Shown one piece after another: positions 8,637-17,103 of a stretch of DNA of 64,000 nucleotides; the stretch's first letter is position 1; every line of letters begins with the position of its first letter. The notes beneath the pieces were generated by a model. It did not search any database. It was not told the origin of the DNA and worked only from the letters and a program-made list of their open reading frames with translations. The position numbers and the translations under genes were made by a program. The stretch lies in contig JBBRRA010000003.1 in NCBI GenBank assembly GCA_038225475.1, forward strand, positions 1-64,000, given 5' to 3'. This DNA comes from Polymorphobacter_B sp038225475 (lineage in GTDB: Bacteria > Pseudomonadota > Alphaproteobacteria > Sphingomonadales > Sphingomonadaceae).

Positions 8637-10226
8637 CTAGTGCCGGAAATGGCGCATGCCGGTGAACAGCATCGCCAGCCCGTGGTCGTCGGCGGCGGCG
8701 ATCACCTCGGCATCACGGATCGACCCGCCGGGCTGAATGACCGCGGTTGCGCCCGCTTCGGCGGCGGCGAGCAACCCATCGGCAAACGGGAAGAACGCGT
8801 CCGACGCGACCGCGCTGCCGATCGTGCGCGGCTCTGCCCAGCCCGCAGCGGCGGCGGCGTCCTTGGCCTTCCACGCCGCGATACGTGCCGACTCGAGCCG
8901 GTTCATCTGCCCCGCGCCGATGCCGGCGGTGCTGCCCCCCTTGGCATAGACGATCGCGTTCGACTTGACGTGCTTGGCGACGGTCCACGCGAACAGGCAG
9001 TCGTCGAATTCGGCGGCGGTCGGCGCGCGTTTGGTCACGACGCGGACGTCGTCGCGGGTGATCTGGCCGTGGTCGCGCTCCTGCACCAGCACGCCCCCCG
9101 CGATGATTTTGGTTTGCAGGCCGCGCCGCGCCGGATCGGGCAGATCGCCGGTCAACAGCAGCCGCAGATTCTTCTTTTTGGCGAACACCGCGCGGGCGCC
9201 GTCATCGGCATCGGGCGCGGCGACGACTTCGGTGAAGATGCCGCTGATCGCCTCGGCTGTGGCGGCATCGAGCGGGCGGTTGACCGCGATGATGCCGCCG
9301 AATGCCGACACGCTGTCGCAGGCGAGCGCGGCGCGATACGCCTCGATCAGCGTGGCTCCGGTGGCGACGCCGCACGGGTTGGCGTGCTTGACGATCACCA
9401 CCGTCGGCGGGCCGTCGCGGAATTCGCTGACCAGTTCGAGCGCGGCGTCGGCGTCGTTGTAATTATTATAGCTCAGTTCCTTGCCCTGCACCTGCACCGC
9501 CTGGCCGATACCGCGCGCGGCGGGCCCGAGCGGCAGGTACAGCGCGGCGCGCTGATGCGGGTTTTCGCCGTAGCGCAGCATCGACGACAGCCGCGTCCCC
9601 ATGACCCGCACCGGCGGAAACGCCTCGCGCTGGTCGACCATCGCGAACCAGCCCGAAATCATCGCATCATATGCCGCCGTCGCCGCGAACGCGCTGGCGG
9701 CAAGCTTGCGGCGCAGCGCCAGCGACGTCGCGCCCGCATCGGCGTCCATTTCGGCGATCAGCTCGGCATAGCTTTCGGGATTGGTGACCACCGCCACAAA
9801 GGCGTGGTTCTTCGCCGCCGACCGCACCATCGCGGGGCCGCCGATGTCGATATTCTCGATGATCTCGTCACGGCTCGCACCCTTCGCCACGGTGGCAGCG
9901 AACGGGTAGAGGTTGACCACGAGCAGATCGATCGGCGCGATGCCGTGCGCGGTCATCGATGCGAGATGCCCGGCGTCGTCGCGCAGCGCCAGCAAGCCGC
10001 CATGCACCTTGGGGTGGAGCGTCTTGACCCGGCCGTCCATCATCTCGGGAAAGCCGGTCATGTCGGCGACGTCGGTGACGGTCAGCCCCGCCGCACGCAA
10101 CGCGGTCGCAGTGCCGCCGGTCGACAGCAGCTCGACGCCGTGGCGCGCGAGCGCATGCGCAAGGTCGATCAGGCCGGTCTTGTCCGATACCGACAGCAAA
10201 GCGCGGCCGATTTTGTGTTTGTCCAC
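8637..10226 (-). CDS. purH: bifunctional AICAR transformylase / IMP cyclohydrolase
   Basis: The 529-aa enzyme catalyses the last two steps of IMP synthesis: formylation of AICAR with 10-formyl-THF, then cyclisation. The N-terminal MGS-like cyclohydrolase domain starts ALLSVSDKTGLIDLAHALAR and continues through KTLHPKVHGGLLALR. The transformylase domain carries YGENPHQRAALY, the catalytic KHANPCGVA and a C-terminal DAFFPFADGLLAAAEAGATA ending in DHGLAMLFTGMRHFRH. Length is normal. Translation starts at GTG 10226 with GGAGA 6 nt upstream. It follows the heparinase-family gene by 12 nt, the last gene of the rsmB-rpe-heparinase-purH run. Confidence 0.97.
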   Translation of the reverse strand: MDKHKIGRALLSVSDKTGLIDLAHALARHGVELLSTGGTATALRAAGLTVTDVADMTGFPEMMDGRVKTLHPKVHGGLLALRDDAGHLASMTAHGIAPIDLLVVNLYPFAATVAKGASRDEIIENIDIGGPAMVRSAAKNHAFVAVVTNPESYAELIAEMDADAGATSLALRRKLAASAFAATAAYDAMISGWFAMVDQREAFPPVRVMGTRLSSMLRYGENPHQRAALYLPLGPAARGIGQAVQVQGKELSYNNYNDADAALELVSEFRDGPPTVVIVKHANPCGVATGATLIEAYRAALACDSVSAFGGIIAVNRPLDAATAEAISGIFTEVVAAPDADDGARAVFAKKKNLRLLLTGDLPDPARRGLQTKIIAGGVLVQERDHGQITRDDVRVVTKRAPTAAEFDDCLFAWTVAKHVKSNAIVYAKGGSTAGIGAGQMNRLESARIAAWKAKDAAAAAGWAEPRTIGSAVASDAFFPFADGLLAAAEAGATAVIQPGGSIRDAEVIAAADDHGLAMLFTGMRHFRH

Positions 10227-10238
10227 GATGTTCTCCGT

Positions 10239-11891
10239 TTATTTGCCGGCGCGTTTGAACGACCAGTTGAAGACTGTCGCGGCACCCTTGCCGCTCAGCA
10301 CGAGTTGATGCGAGGCGCGCGCGCGCCCGTCGAGGTCGATCCACAGGCTGTCGTCGATAACAACGCTGCCGCCGCGCGCCTTGAACTGCCAGACGCGCCC
10401 GTCGGGCAGCTTGAGCAGCGCGCCCTGCCCGCCTTCGGTCGGGGTCACTTCGACGCCGGCCCCAAGATGAAAGCGCACGTCGACGGCAAGATCGCTGCGG
10501 CGGCCGGCGCGGCGGTCGGTCGTAGTCTCGAGCCGGTCCTCGCCGCGCAGGTCGTCGCCTTCGCTCGACAGGAAAATGCGCCGCAGGTGAAGCAGCCCGA
10601 AGTGCCGGGCATAGCCGTCATGGCTCAAATCGAGCCAGGTGCCCTCTTCGCTTTCCTGCCGGTTTGCGGTGACTTCCTCGACGCCGCGCCCAAGCGACCC
10701 GTCGACGCGCACGCTGGTCGAATTGGTGTTCGCGATCACCAGCGTCGAATGCGCCGCCGTCGTCGGTAGTGCGGCGGCAAGATCGGGCGGCAGCGTCTGC
10801 GGCAGCCCGTCGCCGCCGCCGCAATTGACGATGACGCGGTGGCCGCCGTCCGACAGTTCGAACGCCAGCGTGCTCGCATGGCCCGACCGCGCGACCGGCG
10901 GCGGACCGGCATCGGCGATGACGATGACGCGCCCCGCCATCAGCCGCTGGAACCCCGACGCGCCCGCGACACGCGGCGGCCGCGCCATCGCGCCCGACAG
11001 CTTGAGCGCGCGGTCGACGCGTTCGGGCCGGACGCAGCTGCCGCCGTGCCACGCGCCGAGCGCGCCGTCGCCCATCGTCACGCCCTTCAGCGCCGGCACC
11101 AGCCGGTTGATCGCGGTGGTCAGCATGCCCGGCACCTCGACGCGGCGTGCGCCATAGCTCGACTGGATGAACAGCAGCAGTTCGAGCAGTTCGAGCTGCC
11201 CCAGCGGCGACCGGCTCGCGAGCCCGCCGTCGGAGAGCAGCACCGCATCGAGCGCGCGGTCGAGCAGCGCCTCGGCGCGCGCCAGCCGGGCCTCGCCGCC
11301 CGGGATCAGCAGCCCCGCCGCGATCAGCCCGCCGAGTGCCGCGATCCGCGCCGGGGTGTCGGGCAGCTTGTCGACGGCACGGTCGAGGTGACGCGCCGAC
11401 CGCGCCATGACGTTGAGCACCGTCGACCGGTACACCAGGTCCGCCGACGACAGGATGTACGGCGCATATGCCGTCCAGAACAGCAGCCGCAGCCCGATCA
11501 GATCGGCGCGCCACGTCGCCGCGTCATAATCGCCATAGTCCGCCAGCCAGCGCGCCATCAGCGGCTCGGCGACCTTTGCCCCGCTGGCGCGATCGGCGGC
11601 GGCGGCAAGGTCGCGCAGCCACGCGAAGCTCTGCACCCATTCGCGCCAGCTTTGCGGCGCGGTCGGATCGTCGAAGCGCACCGTGCGCGACGGCGCATTG
11701 TGCCCGGCGTGGATCAGCCGCCCGGCGATCAGCCGCTCGCCCATCTCGCGCGATCCCGGAAACGGATCGACCGGCACCGCGAGCAGCTTGAGCGGAAACC
11801 GCCCGCGCAGGCGGATCCGGTGCAGCGCAGTCGCATAGCCGATGCCGCGCAGGCGCTCGCGCAGCGTCGGCGGCTTGGCTGCGTCGCTCAC
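10239..11891 (-). CDS. heparinase II/III family protein
   Basis: This 550-aa protein has an alpha-helical N-terminal half (residues about 1-290, with SWREWVQSFAWLRDLAAAAD) and a C-terminal heparinase II/III beta-sandwich domain (about 310-540; FELSDGGHRVIVNCGGGDGL, THSTLV-like TAAHSTLVIAN, and HDGYARHFGLLHLRRIFLS). It is a probable polysaccharide lyase, but its natural substrate is unknown, and the family sits in this same rsmB/purH neighbourhood in many alphaproteobacteria. No signal peptide is evident. GTG 11891 overlaps the rpe stop as GTGA, so it is coupled to rpe. Confidence 0.88.
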   Translation of the reverse strand: MSDAAKPPTLRERLRGIGYATALHRIRLRGRFPLKLLAVPVDPFPGSREMGERLIAGRLIHAGHNAPSRTVRFDDPTAPQSWREWVQSFAWLRDLAAAADRASGAKVAEPLMARWLADYGDYDAATWRADLIGLRLLFWTAYAPYILSSADLVYRSTVLNVMARSARHLDRAVDKLPDTPARIAALGGLIAAGLLIPGGEARLARAEALLDRALDAVLLSDGGLASRSPLGQLELLELLLFIQSSYGARRVEVPGMLTTAINRLVPALKGVTMGDGALGAWHGGSCVRPERVDRALKLSGAMARPPRVAGASGFQRLMAGRVIVIADAGPPPVARSGHASTLAFELSDGGHRVIVNCGGGDGLPQTLPPDLAAALPTTAAHSTLVIANTNSTSVRVDGSLGRGVEEVTANRQESEEGTWLDLSHDGYARHFGLLHLRRIFLSSEGDDLRGEDRLETTTDRRAGRRSDLAVDVRFHLGAGVEVTPTEGGQGALLKLPDGRVWQFKARGGSVVIDDSLWIDLDGRARASHQLVLSGKGAATVFNWSFKRAGK

Positions 11892-12544
11892 ACGCCCCTC
11901 AACCGGGCGATATTGGCGGCATAGTCGCCGCCGCGGAACGTCGCGGTGCCGGCCACCAGCACGTCTGCGCCCGCCGCGATCGCCGACCGCGCGGTGTCGG
12001 GATCGATGCCGCCGTCGACTTCGAGATCGATGACCTTGCCGGTGGCATCGATCGCCTTGCGCAACGCGGCGATCTTGCGAAGCTGCGAGGTGATGAAGCT
12101 TTGCCCGCCAAAGCCCGGATTGACGCTCATTACCAGCACGAGGTCGACATCCTCGAGGACATAGTCGAGCAGCTTGGCGGGCGTCGCGGGGTTGAGCGAG
12201 ACCCCGGCACGCAGGCCGAGCGCCTTGATACGTTGTATCGTCCGGTGCAAATGCGGCCCCGCTTCGGGGTGGACGGTCAGGATATCGGCCCCGGCCTCGG
12301 CAAAGGCGTCGAGATAGGCGTCGACCGGCGAGATCATCAGATGGACATCGAACGGCAGGCGACTGTGCGGCCGAAGCGCCTTTACCACCAGCGGCCCGAT
12401 CGAGATGTTGGGCACGAAATGCCCGTCCATCACATCGATGTGAATATAGTCTGCGCCCGCCGCTTCGAGCGCGCGAACCTCCTCGCCAAGCCGCGCGAAA
12501 TCGGCGGACAGGATCGAGGGCGCGATACGAACCGGCTGTTGCAT
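11888..12544 (-). CDS. rpe: ribulose-phosphate 3-epimerase
   Basis: The 218-aa TIM barrel interconverts ribulose-5-phosphate and xylulose-5-phosphate in the pentose phosphate pathway. It shows IAPSILSADFARLGEEVRAL, the metal/catalytic stretch YIHIDVMDGHFVPNIS, HLMISPVDAY, the phosphate-proximal MSVNPGFGGQSFI, and LEVDGGIDPDTA with the second catalytic Asp. It is full length, with ATG at 12544. It lies 31 nt after rsmB and overlaps the heparinase gene start by 4 nt. Confidence 0.97.
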   Translation of the reverse strand: MQQPVRIAPSILSADFARLGEEVRALEAAGADYIHIDVMDGHFVPNISIGPLVVKALRPHSRLPFDVHLMISPVDAYLDAFAEAGADILTVHPEAGPHLHRTIQRIKALGLRAGVSLNPATPAKLLDYVLEDVDLVLVMSVNPGFGGQSFITSQLRKIAALRKAIDATGKVIDLEVDGGIDPDTARSAIAAGADVLVAGTATFRGGDYAANIARLRGV

Positions 12545-12575
12545 ATACCGGCTCTAGCAGGCGGACGCGGGCGCG

Positions 12576-13871
12576 TCAGCCGTTTCGCAGCCGCACGATG
12601 AAAAAGCCGTCGATGCCGCCCGCCGCTTCGAGCATGCCGGGCAGCACCCGCACCCAGCCGCGCGGATGCGGCGCGATGCCGCCGGGCAGTTCGTCGGGCA
12701 GCACCGGATCGATCCGCACCCCTGGCGCGCGCGCCAGCAATGCCTCGACTTGCGCTTCGCCCTCGCGCGGGTCGAGGCTGCAGGTTGAAAATACCAGGCG
12801 GCCGCCGGGGGCCAGCAGCGTCAGCGCGCGGTCGAGCAGCGCCGATTGCAGGTCGAGCACCGGCGTCAGGTCGCGCGAGCCTTTGAGGTGGAGCACATCG
12901 GGGTGGCGGCGAAACACGCCGGTTGCCGAGCAGGGCGCGTCGAGCAGCACGGCGTCGAAGGTCTCGGCGCTGGCCCATTCGAGCGCGTCGGCGGCAAGGA
13001 TCGTCGCGGTAAGCGCGGTGCGCGCCAGATTCTCGCGGACCCGGTCGAGCCGCGCATCGGACTGATCGAGTGCGGTGACCCGCGCCCCGGCGGCCGCGAG
13101 TTGCAACGTCTTGCCGCCGGGGGCCGCGCACAGGTCGAGCGCGGTTTCGCCCGCGCGCACCGCGAGCAGCCGGGCCGGAAGGCTCGCGGCAAGGTCCTGC
13201 ACCCACCACGCGCCCGCGTCGAACCCCGGCAGGTCGGGAACCTGCCCGCCGCGCCCGATCCGGACATGACCGGGGGCGAGCGTCACGCCGCCCAGCGCCT
13301 CGACCCAGTGCGCAGTCTCGGTCGCGTCGCGCAGCGTCAGGTCGGTCGCCGGTTCGTGCGCAAAACTGCGCGCCGCCGCCAGCGCGACGTCCACGCCCCA
13401 GTCGCGCGCCCAGCGGTCGCCGAACGGGGCGGGCAGGGTTGGCACCGCGGGCAGCGCTGCCGCTTCGCGCAGCAATCGCGACAGCACCGCATGCGTCAGG
13501 CGGCGCGGCCCGCCTTCGGTCAGCGCGAGCGTCGTTGCCACCACGGCATGCGGCGGCGTGCCGAGCAACAGGTGCCCCGCCATGCCGATCCGCAGCGCCA
13601 TCCGCGCGCGCGCATCGTCGGGCAGCGGCCGTGGGGTCGCGCTGTCGATCAGCGCATCGAGATCGGTCAGCCAGCGCAGCACGCCGCTCGCCAGCGACCG
13701 GGCGAGCGCGCGGTCATCGCTGCGGTCGAGCCCCTTGAGCGCCGAGTCGAGCGCGCCGTCGAGCGCGCGGCCCTGATGCAGCACGCTGGTCAACAGGCGG
13801 AGCGCGGCGCGGCGCGCCGGGGTGCCGGGCGGGTCGGGATCGTGGCGGGCGACGGGTTTGGCTTTGCTCAT
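12576..13871 (-). CDS. rsmB: RsmB-type 16S rRNA (cytosine-5) methyltransferase
   Basis: The product is about 431 aa. A NusB-like RNA-binding N-terminus (about 15-140; ARRAALRLLTSVLHQGRALD) is followed by an RsmB/NOP methyltransferase domain. The latter has DLCAAPGGKTLQLAAAGARV for SAM binding, the first catalytic Cys in DAPCSATGVFRRHPD, and the second in STCSLDPREGE. The family methylates C967 of 16S rRNA. ATG 13871 (MSKAKPVARHDPD) was preferred; the frame extends to 13937 and an ATG at 13883 is also possible. It is the first gene of the rpe-heparinase-purH run. Confidence 0.9.
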   Translation of the reverse strand: MSKAKPVARHDPDPPGTPARRAALRLLTSVLHQGRALDGALDSALKGLDRSDDRALARSLASGVLRWLTDLDALIDSATPRPLPDDARARMALRIGMAGHLLLGTPPHAVVATTLALTEGGPRRLTHAVLSRLLREAAALPAVPTLPAPFGDRWARDWGVDVALAAARSFAHEPATDLTLRDATETAHWVEALGGVTLAPGHVRIGRGGQVPDLPGFDAGAWWVQDLAASLPARLLAVRAGETALDLCAAPGGKTLQLAAAGARVTALDQSDARLDRVRENLARTALTATILAADALEWASAETFDAVLLDAPCSATGVFRRHPDVLHLKGSRDLTPVLDLQSALLDRALTLLAPGGRLVFSTCSLDPREGEAQVEALLARAPGVRIDPVLPDELPGGIAPHPRGWVRVLPGMLEAAGGIDGFFIVRLRNG

Positions 13872-13971
13872 CGCCGACGCCATAGCCCGGTTCGGCGCGG
13901 TCACCAAAACCGCGCGGCTTGCGAACTGCCGCCGCATGGCGCGTCGGCGGCGGCTGCGCTAGCGTGGCGCT

Positions 13972-14859
13972 ATGATCGACCGTTTTCGCGACACGCCGCT
14001 TGGCCGCATCCATACGCTCGAGTGGCTCGACGCGGGCGAGCGCGCGCCGTGGCTGCATTTCCTCCACGCGACCGGCATGCACGCGCGGCTGTACCACGAC
14101 ATGCTCGCGCCGCTCGCCGCGCATTTCCGGATCGTCGCGAGCGATGCGCGCGGGCATGGCATGACCGGGCTCGCGGCCGATCCGGCGCAATTGACCAGCT
14201 GGCGGACCTATCAGGACGATCTTGCGATGCTGCTCGACAGCATCGATGCCGGGCCGTGGTGGTACGCCGGGCATTCGATGGGGGCGACGGTCAGCGCCGA
14301 GCTTGCCGCGCGACGACCAGCACAAGTCGCGGGGCTGGTGCTGATCGAACCGGCGTTCATACCGTTCGCGCTGGCGAGCGGGTACACGCCGGGTGGCCCG
14401 AACCCGATGGCCGAGCAGGCGATCCGGCGGCGCAGCGACTGGCCTTCGGCGGCGGCGATGATCGACGCGTATCGCGGGCGCGGGGTGTTTGCGCGAATGG
14501 GCGACGCCGCGCTGACCGCCTATGTCGACGGCGGCGTGCGCGGCCGCGCCGATGGCAGCGTCGAACTGGCGTGCGCGCCGGCGTGGGAGGCGGCGACCTT
14601 CCGCGCCGTATCGGCCGGGCTGCAACCGGCGCTGGCGGCGTGGCGCGCGCCGCTGGCGCTGCTGCGCGGCACCGTCGGCAGCACCGTCGGAGCAGCGGAC
14701 GCCGCGGCAATCACCGCCGCCGTGCCCGGCAGTATCGGCTGGTGCTTCGAAGGCGCCGGACATTTCCTGCCGCTTGAACACCCGGGCGTCCTCGGCGATG
14801 CGTTGGTCGCGTTACAAACGGAACCAGCCGACACCGGCAGCCGTTCGCACGGCGTATGA
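13972..14859 (+). CDS. alpha/beta hydrolase
   Basis: The 295-aa alpha/beta hydrolase has the nucleophile elbow GHSMGA with S102, ASDARGHGMTG after strand 4, an oxyanion-type HATGMHA motif near residue 32, and the late His in GAGHFLPLEHP. There is no signal peptide. The substrate cannot be told; esterase, lipase-like or C-C hydrolase activities all occur in this family. It ends in TGA at 14859, and the next gene starts 17 nt later, so the two are probably co-transcribed. Confidence 0.85.
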   Translation: MIDRFRDTPLGRIHTLEWLDAGERAPWLHFLHATGMHARLYHDMLAPLAAHFRIVASDARGHGMTGLAADPAQLTSWRTYQDDLAMLLDSIDAGPWWYAGHSMGATVSAELAARRPAQVAGLVLIEPAFIPFALASGYTPGGPNPMAEQAIRRRSDWPSAAAMIDAYRGRGVFARMGDAALTAYVDGGVRGRADGSVELACAPAWEAATFRAVSAGLQPALAAWRAPLALLRGTVGSTVGAADAAAITAAVPGSIGWCFEGAGHFLPLEHPGVLGDALVALQTEPADTGSRSHGV

Positions 14860-14876
14860 TGACAGGAGCAACGACG

Positions 14877-16247
14877 ATGCAGCGTTCGATGACGACGGCG
14901 GCAGCGACCGCACTGGCACTGGCGCTGGCAGCGTGCGGTGAGCAGGCGACCTTGCCGGTCAGTGCCGGCACCGGAGCCAACCCGCAGTTGCCCGAGCCGC
15001 ACGCGACGCTGCTGCCGACCATGAAGATCGCCCCCGCGACGGGCTGGAAAGCGGGCGCGATGCCGACCGCCGGGCCGGGGCTTAAGGTCGGTGCATTTGC
15101 CGCCGGGCTCGATCACCCGCGCTGGCTCTATGTCCTGCCGAACGGCGACGTGCTGGTGGCCGAAACCAATTCGCCCGACAAGCCCGACGACAGCAAGGGG
15201 TTTCGCGGCTGGGCGCAGCGGCAGATCATGGGCCGCGCCGGGGCGGCGGTTGCCAGCCCCAATCGCATCACGCTGCTCCGCGATACCAACGGCGACGGCA
15301 TCGCCGAAACCCGCAGTGTCTTGCTGCGCGGGCTGAACTCGCCGTTCGGCATGGTTCTGGTCGGCAACGCGCTGTACATCGCCGACACCGATGCCGTCTT
15401 GCGCTTCGACTATACGCCCGGTGCGACCACGATTGCGACGCCGGGCGTCAAGCTCGTCGATTTGCCCGCCGGGCGCATCAACCACCACTGGACCAAGAAC
15501 ATCATCGCCAGCCCCGATGGGACCAAGCTGTATGTCACGGTCGGGTCGAACAGCAATGTCGGCGACAACGGGCTCGCCGCCGAGGCCGGGCGCGCGGCGA
15601 TCTGGGAAGTCGATATCAAGACCGGCGCGCACCATGTGTTTGCCAGCGGGCTGCGCAACCCGAACGGCATGGCGTGGGAGCCGGTGACCGGCAAGCTGTG
15701 GACTGCGGTCAACGAGCGCGACGAGATCGGCAGCGATCTCGTTCCCGATTATATGACGTCGGTGACGCCGGGCGGCTTTTATGGCTGGCCGTTCAGCTAT
15801 TACGGCCAGCATGTCGACACCCGCGCGCCCGCGCAGCGCCCCGATCTGGTCGCGGTCGCGCTCAAGCCCGATTATGCGCTGGGGCCGCACACCGCGTCGC
15901 TTGGCCTGACGTTTGCGACCGGGGCAAAGCTGCCCGGCGGCTATACGACCGGAGCGTTTATCGGCCAGCACGGATCGTGGAACCGCAACCCGCCCAGCGG
16001 GTACAAGGTCATCTTCGTGCCGTTCGCAGGCGGTCATCCGTCGGCGCAGCCGGTCGATGTGCTCACCGGCTTCCTCGATGCCAAGGGCAACGCGCGCGGG
16101 CGTCCGGTCGGGGTGACGATCGACGCACAGGGCGGGCTGCTGGTTGCCGATGACGTCGGCAACACGATCTGGCGGGTGACGGGGGCCAATCCGCCGGTGC
16201 TCCCGCTTCGGACCGGACCGGCTGTGGCGAAGGTTGCGGCACTGTAA
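14877..16247 (+). CDS. sorbosone dehydrogenase-like beta-propeller lipoprotein
   Basis: The 456-aa protein has a lipoprotein signal MQRSMTTAAATALALALAAC; the LAAC lipobox places Cys20 as the lipidated residue. The mature part is a PQQ-dependent sugar/sorbosone dehydrogenase-type propeller: FAAGLDHPRWLYVLPNGDVL, ETNSPDKP, NRITLLRDTNGDGIAETR, LRNPNGMAWEP and HGSWNRNPPSGYKVIFVPF. L-sorbosone dehydrogenases of this family oxidise sugar aldehydes in the periplasm, but substrate and cofactor are inferred. ATG 14877 follows GGAG by about 10 nt; an ATG at 14856 in the same frame lacks this spacing. Confidence 0.83.
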   Translation: MQRSMTTAAATALALALAACGEQATLPVSAGTGANPQLPEPHATLLPTMKIAPATGWKAGAMPTAGPGLKVGAFAAGLDHPRWLYVLPNGDVLVAETNSPDKPDDSKGFRGWAQRQIMGRAGAAVASPNRITLLRDTNGDGIAETRSVLLRGLNSPFGMVLVGNALYIADTDAVLRFDYTPGATTIATPGVKLVDLPAGRINHHWTKNIIASPDGTKLYVTVGSNSNVGDNGLAAEAGRAAIWEVDIKTGAHHVFASGLRNPNGMAWEPVTGKLWTAVNERDEIGSDLVPDYMTSVTPGGFYGWPFSYYGQHVDTRAPAQRPDLVAVALKPDYALGPHTASLGLTFATGAKLPGGYTTGAFIGQHGSWNRNPPSGYKVIFVPFAGGHPSAQPVDVLTGFLDAKGNARGRPVGVTIDAQGGLLVADDVGNTIWRVTGANPPVLPLRTGPAVAKVAAL

Positions 16248-16264
16248 TCAACCGACTCCGGGGT

Positions 16265-16387
16265 GTTAACCACGTCAAGAGTCGGTATATTTTACACTTT
16301 GTTAAACTATCATTAGTCTAGGTTAACGCAACATGTTCATGGGACTGGATTTCGTCCAGTTGGCATAATCCTTGCTGAAAAGTTAAC
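16265..16387. repeat. three GTTAAC palindromes in the PEP-CTERM gene upstream region
   Basis: GTTAAC occurs at 16265-16270, 16322-16327 and 16382-16387, with a related GTTAAAC at 16301-16307. The region is unusually AT-rich for this window. The copies flank the sigma-54 promoter and could be regulator sites, though the hexamer is short. Confidence 0.4.
16361..16376 (+). promoter_or_regulatory. sigma-54 (-24/-12) promoter for the PEP-CTERM protein gene
   Basis: TGGCATAATCCTTGCT matches the RpoN consensus TGGCAYRN4TTGCW at every defined position, with GG and GC correctly 10 nt apart. The predicted start point is about 16387, giving an untranslated leader of about 40 nt before ATG 16429. A 6-bp inverted repeat (ACTGGA-TTTCG-TCCAGT, 16344-16360) abuts the upstream edge. 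RpoN promoters need an enhancer-binding activator; in other bacteria PEP-CTERM genes are controlled by the PrsK/PrsR system through RpoN. Confidence 0.85.
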
Positions 16388-16428
16388 AAAGGCGCGGCGG
16401 GCGCGTCTTTGGGAGCAAGGATCACCTG

Positions 16429-17070
16429 ATGAAATTCCGCACAACTCTGGCAGCGGGCGCGCTTTCGCTCGGGCTTGCGAGCACTGCGCATGCCGCGATC
16501 ACGGTGCAGATCTGGACCGGCGCCAATGCCGCGGCCGCCAATGCAACGCTGGCGCAGGCCGCTTTGCTGGGTGCGCCGAGCGCGACGACCACGGTCGCAG
16601 CGATCGACTTCACCGATGCGCCGGGCAATGACAGCGCGACGTTTACGGTCGGCGCGTTCCTCAACAATCCTGCCGGGCTATCGTCGCCGACGGGCACGCA
16701 CGTCCTCAACAACACCTATTTCCTGTTCACCGGGCAGACGTTTCTGAATGCCGGGTCGAACAGCTTTGTCGTGCCGCACGACGATGGGCTGCAGCTCAAC
16801 ATCACCGGCATCGGCCTCGTCGTCGATCAGCCGGGGCCGACGTCGCCGGTCAACACGCCGTTCACGGTCATCGCCCCGACGGCGGGCTTGTATAACTTCC
16901 AGTTGTCGTACGGCGAAACGGCCGGCGGGCCTGCGGTGTTGGCATTCCGTGTCAACGAAGCCACCGTCGGCGGCGTGCCCGAGCCGGCAAGCTGGGCGAT
17001 GCTGCTTGCCGGTTTCGGCATGGTCGGCTTTGCAATGCGCAAGCGCACCAGCGGCGTCGTCACTGCCTGA
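16429..17070 (+). CDS. PEPxxWA-CTERM sorting domain protein
   Basis: The 213-aa exported protein has a signal peptide (MKFRTTLAAGALSLGLASTA then HA) and a C-terminal tripartite sorting signal: VPEPASWAML, a hydrophobic LAGFGMVGFA, and the basic tail MRKR. This PEPxxWA variant is typical of sphingomonads and is processed by an exosortase (EpsH/XrtA type) in EPS-producing bacteria. The central region (NTYFLFTGQTFL, FVVPHDDGLQLNITG, YNFQLSYGET) resembles PA14-like surface modules. AAGGA lies 7 nt before ATG 16429. No exosortase gene is in this window. Transcription is probably from the sigma-54 promoter at 16361. Confidence 0.93.
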   Translation: MKFRTTLAAGALSLGLASTAHAAITVQIWTGANAAAANATLAQAALLGAPSATTTVAAIDFTDAPGNDSATFTVGAFLNNPAGLSSPTGTHVLNNTYFLFTGQTFLNAGSNSFVVPHDDGLQLNITGIGLVVDQPGPTSPVNTPFTVIAPTAGLYNFQLSYGETAGGPAVLAFRVNEATVGGVPEPASWAMLLAGFGMVGFAMRKRTSGVVTA

Positions 17071-17077
17071 CCAATGC

Positions 17078-17103
17078 GCGCCCCGCCCATCCGGGCGGGG
17101 CGC
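17078..17103. terminator. GC-rich hairpin between convergent genes
   Basis: A perfect 11-bp stem, GCGCCCCGCCC (17078-17088) and GGGCGGGGCGC (17093-17103), has loop ATCC. It fills the gap between the PEP-CTERM gene stop and the acylase stop (17104), so it could terminate both. There is no T tract, so termination strength is uncertain. Confidence 0.7.

Noticed and set aside
8604..10769. Long open frame on the plus strand across purH
   Set aside because: It is an antisense shadow of purH, with arginine- and glutamine-rich translation, no family similarity and no plausible start.
12846..14777. 643-codon plus-strand frame over rsmB and the hydrolase gene
   Set aside because: It lies antisense to rsmB and out of frame with the hydrolase; composition is that of a shadow frame.
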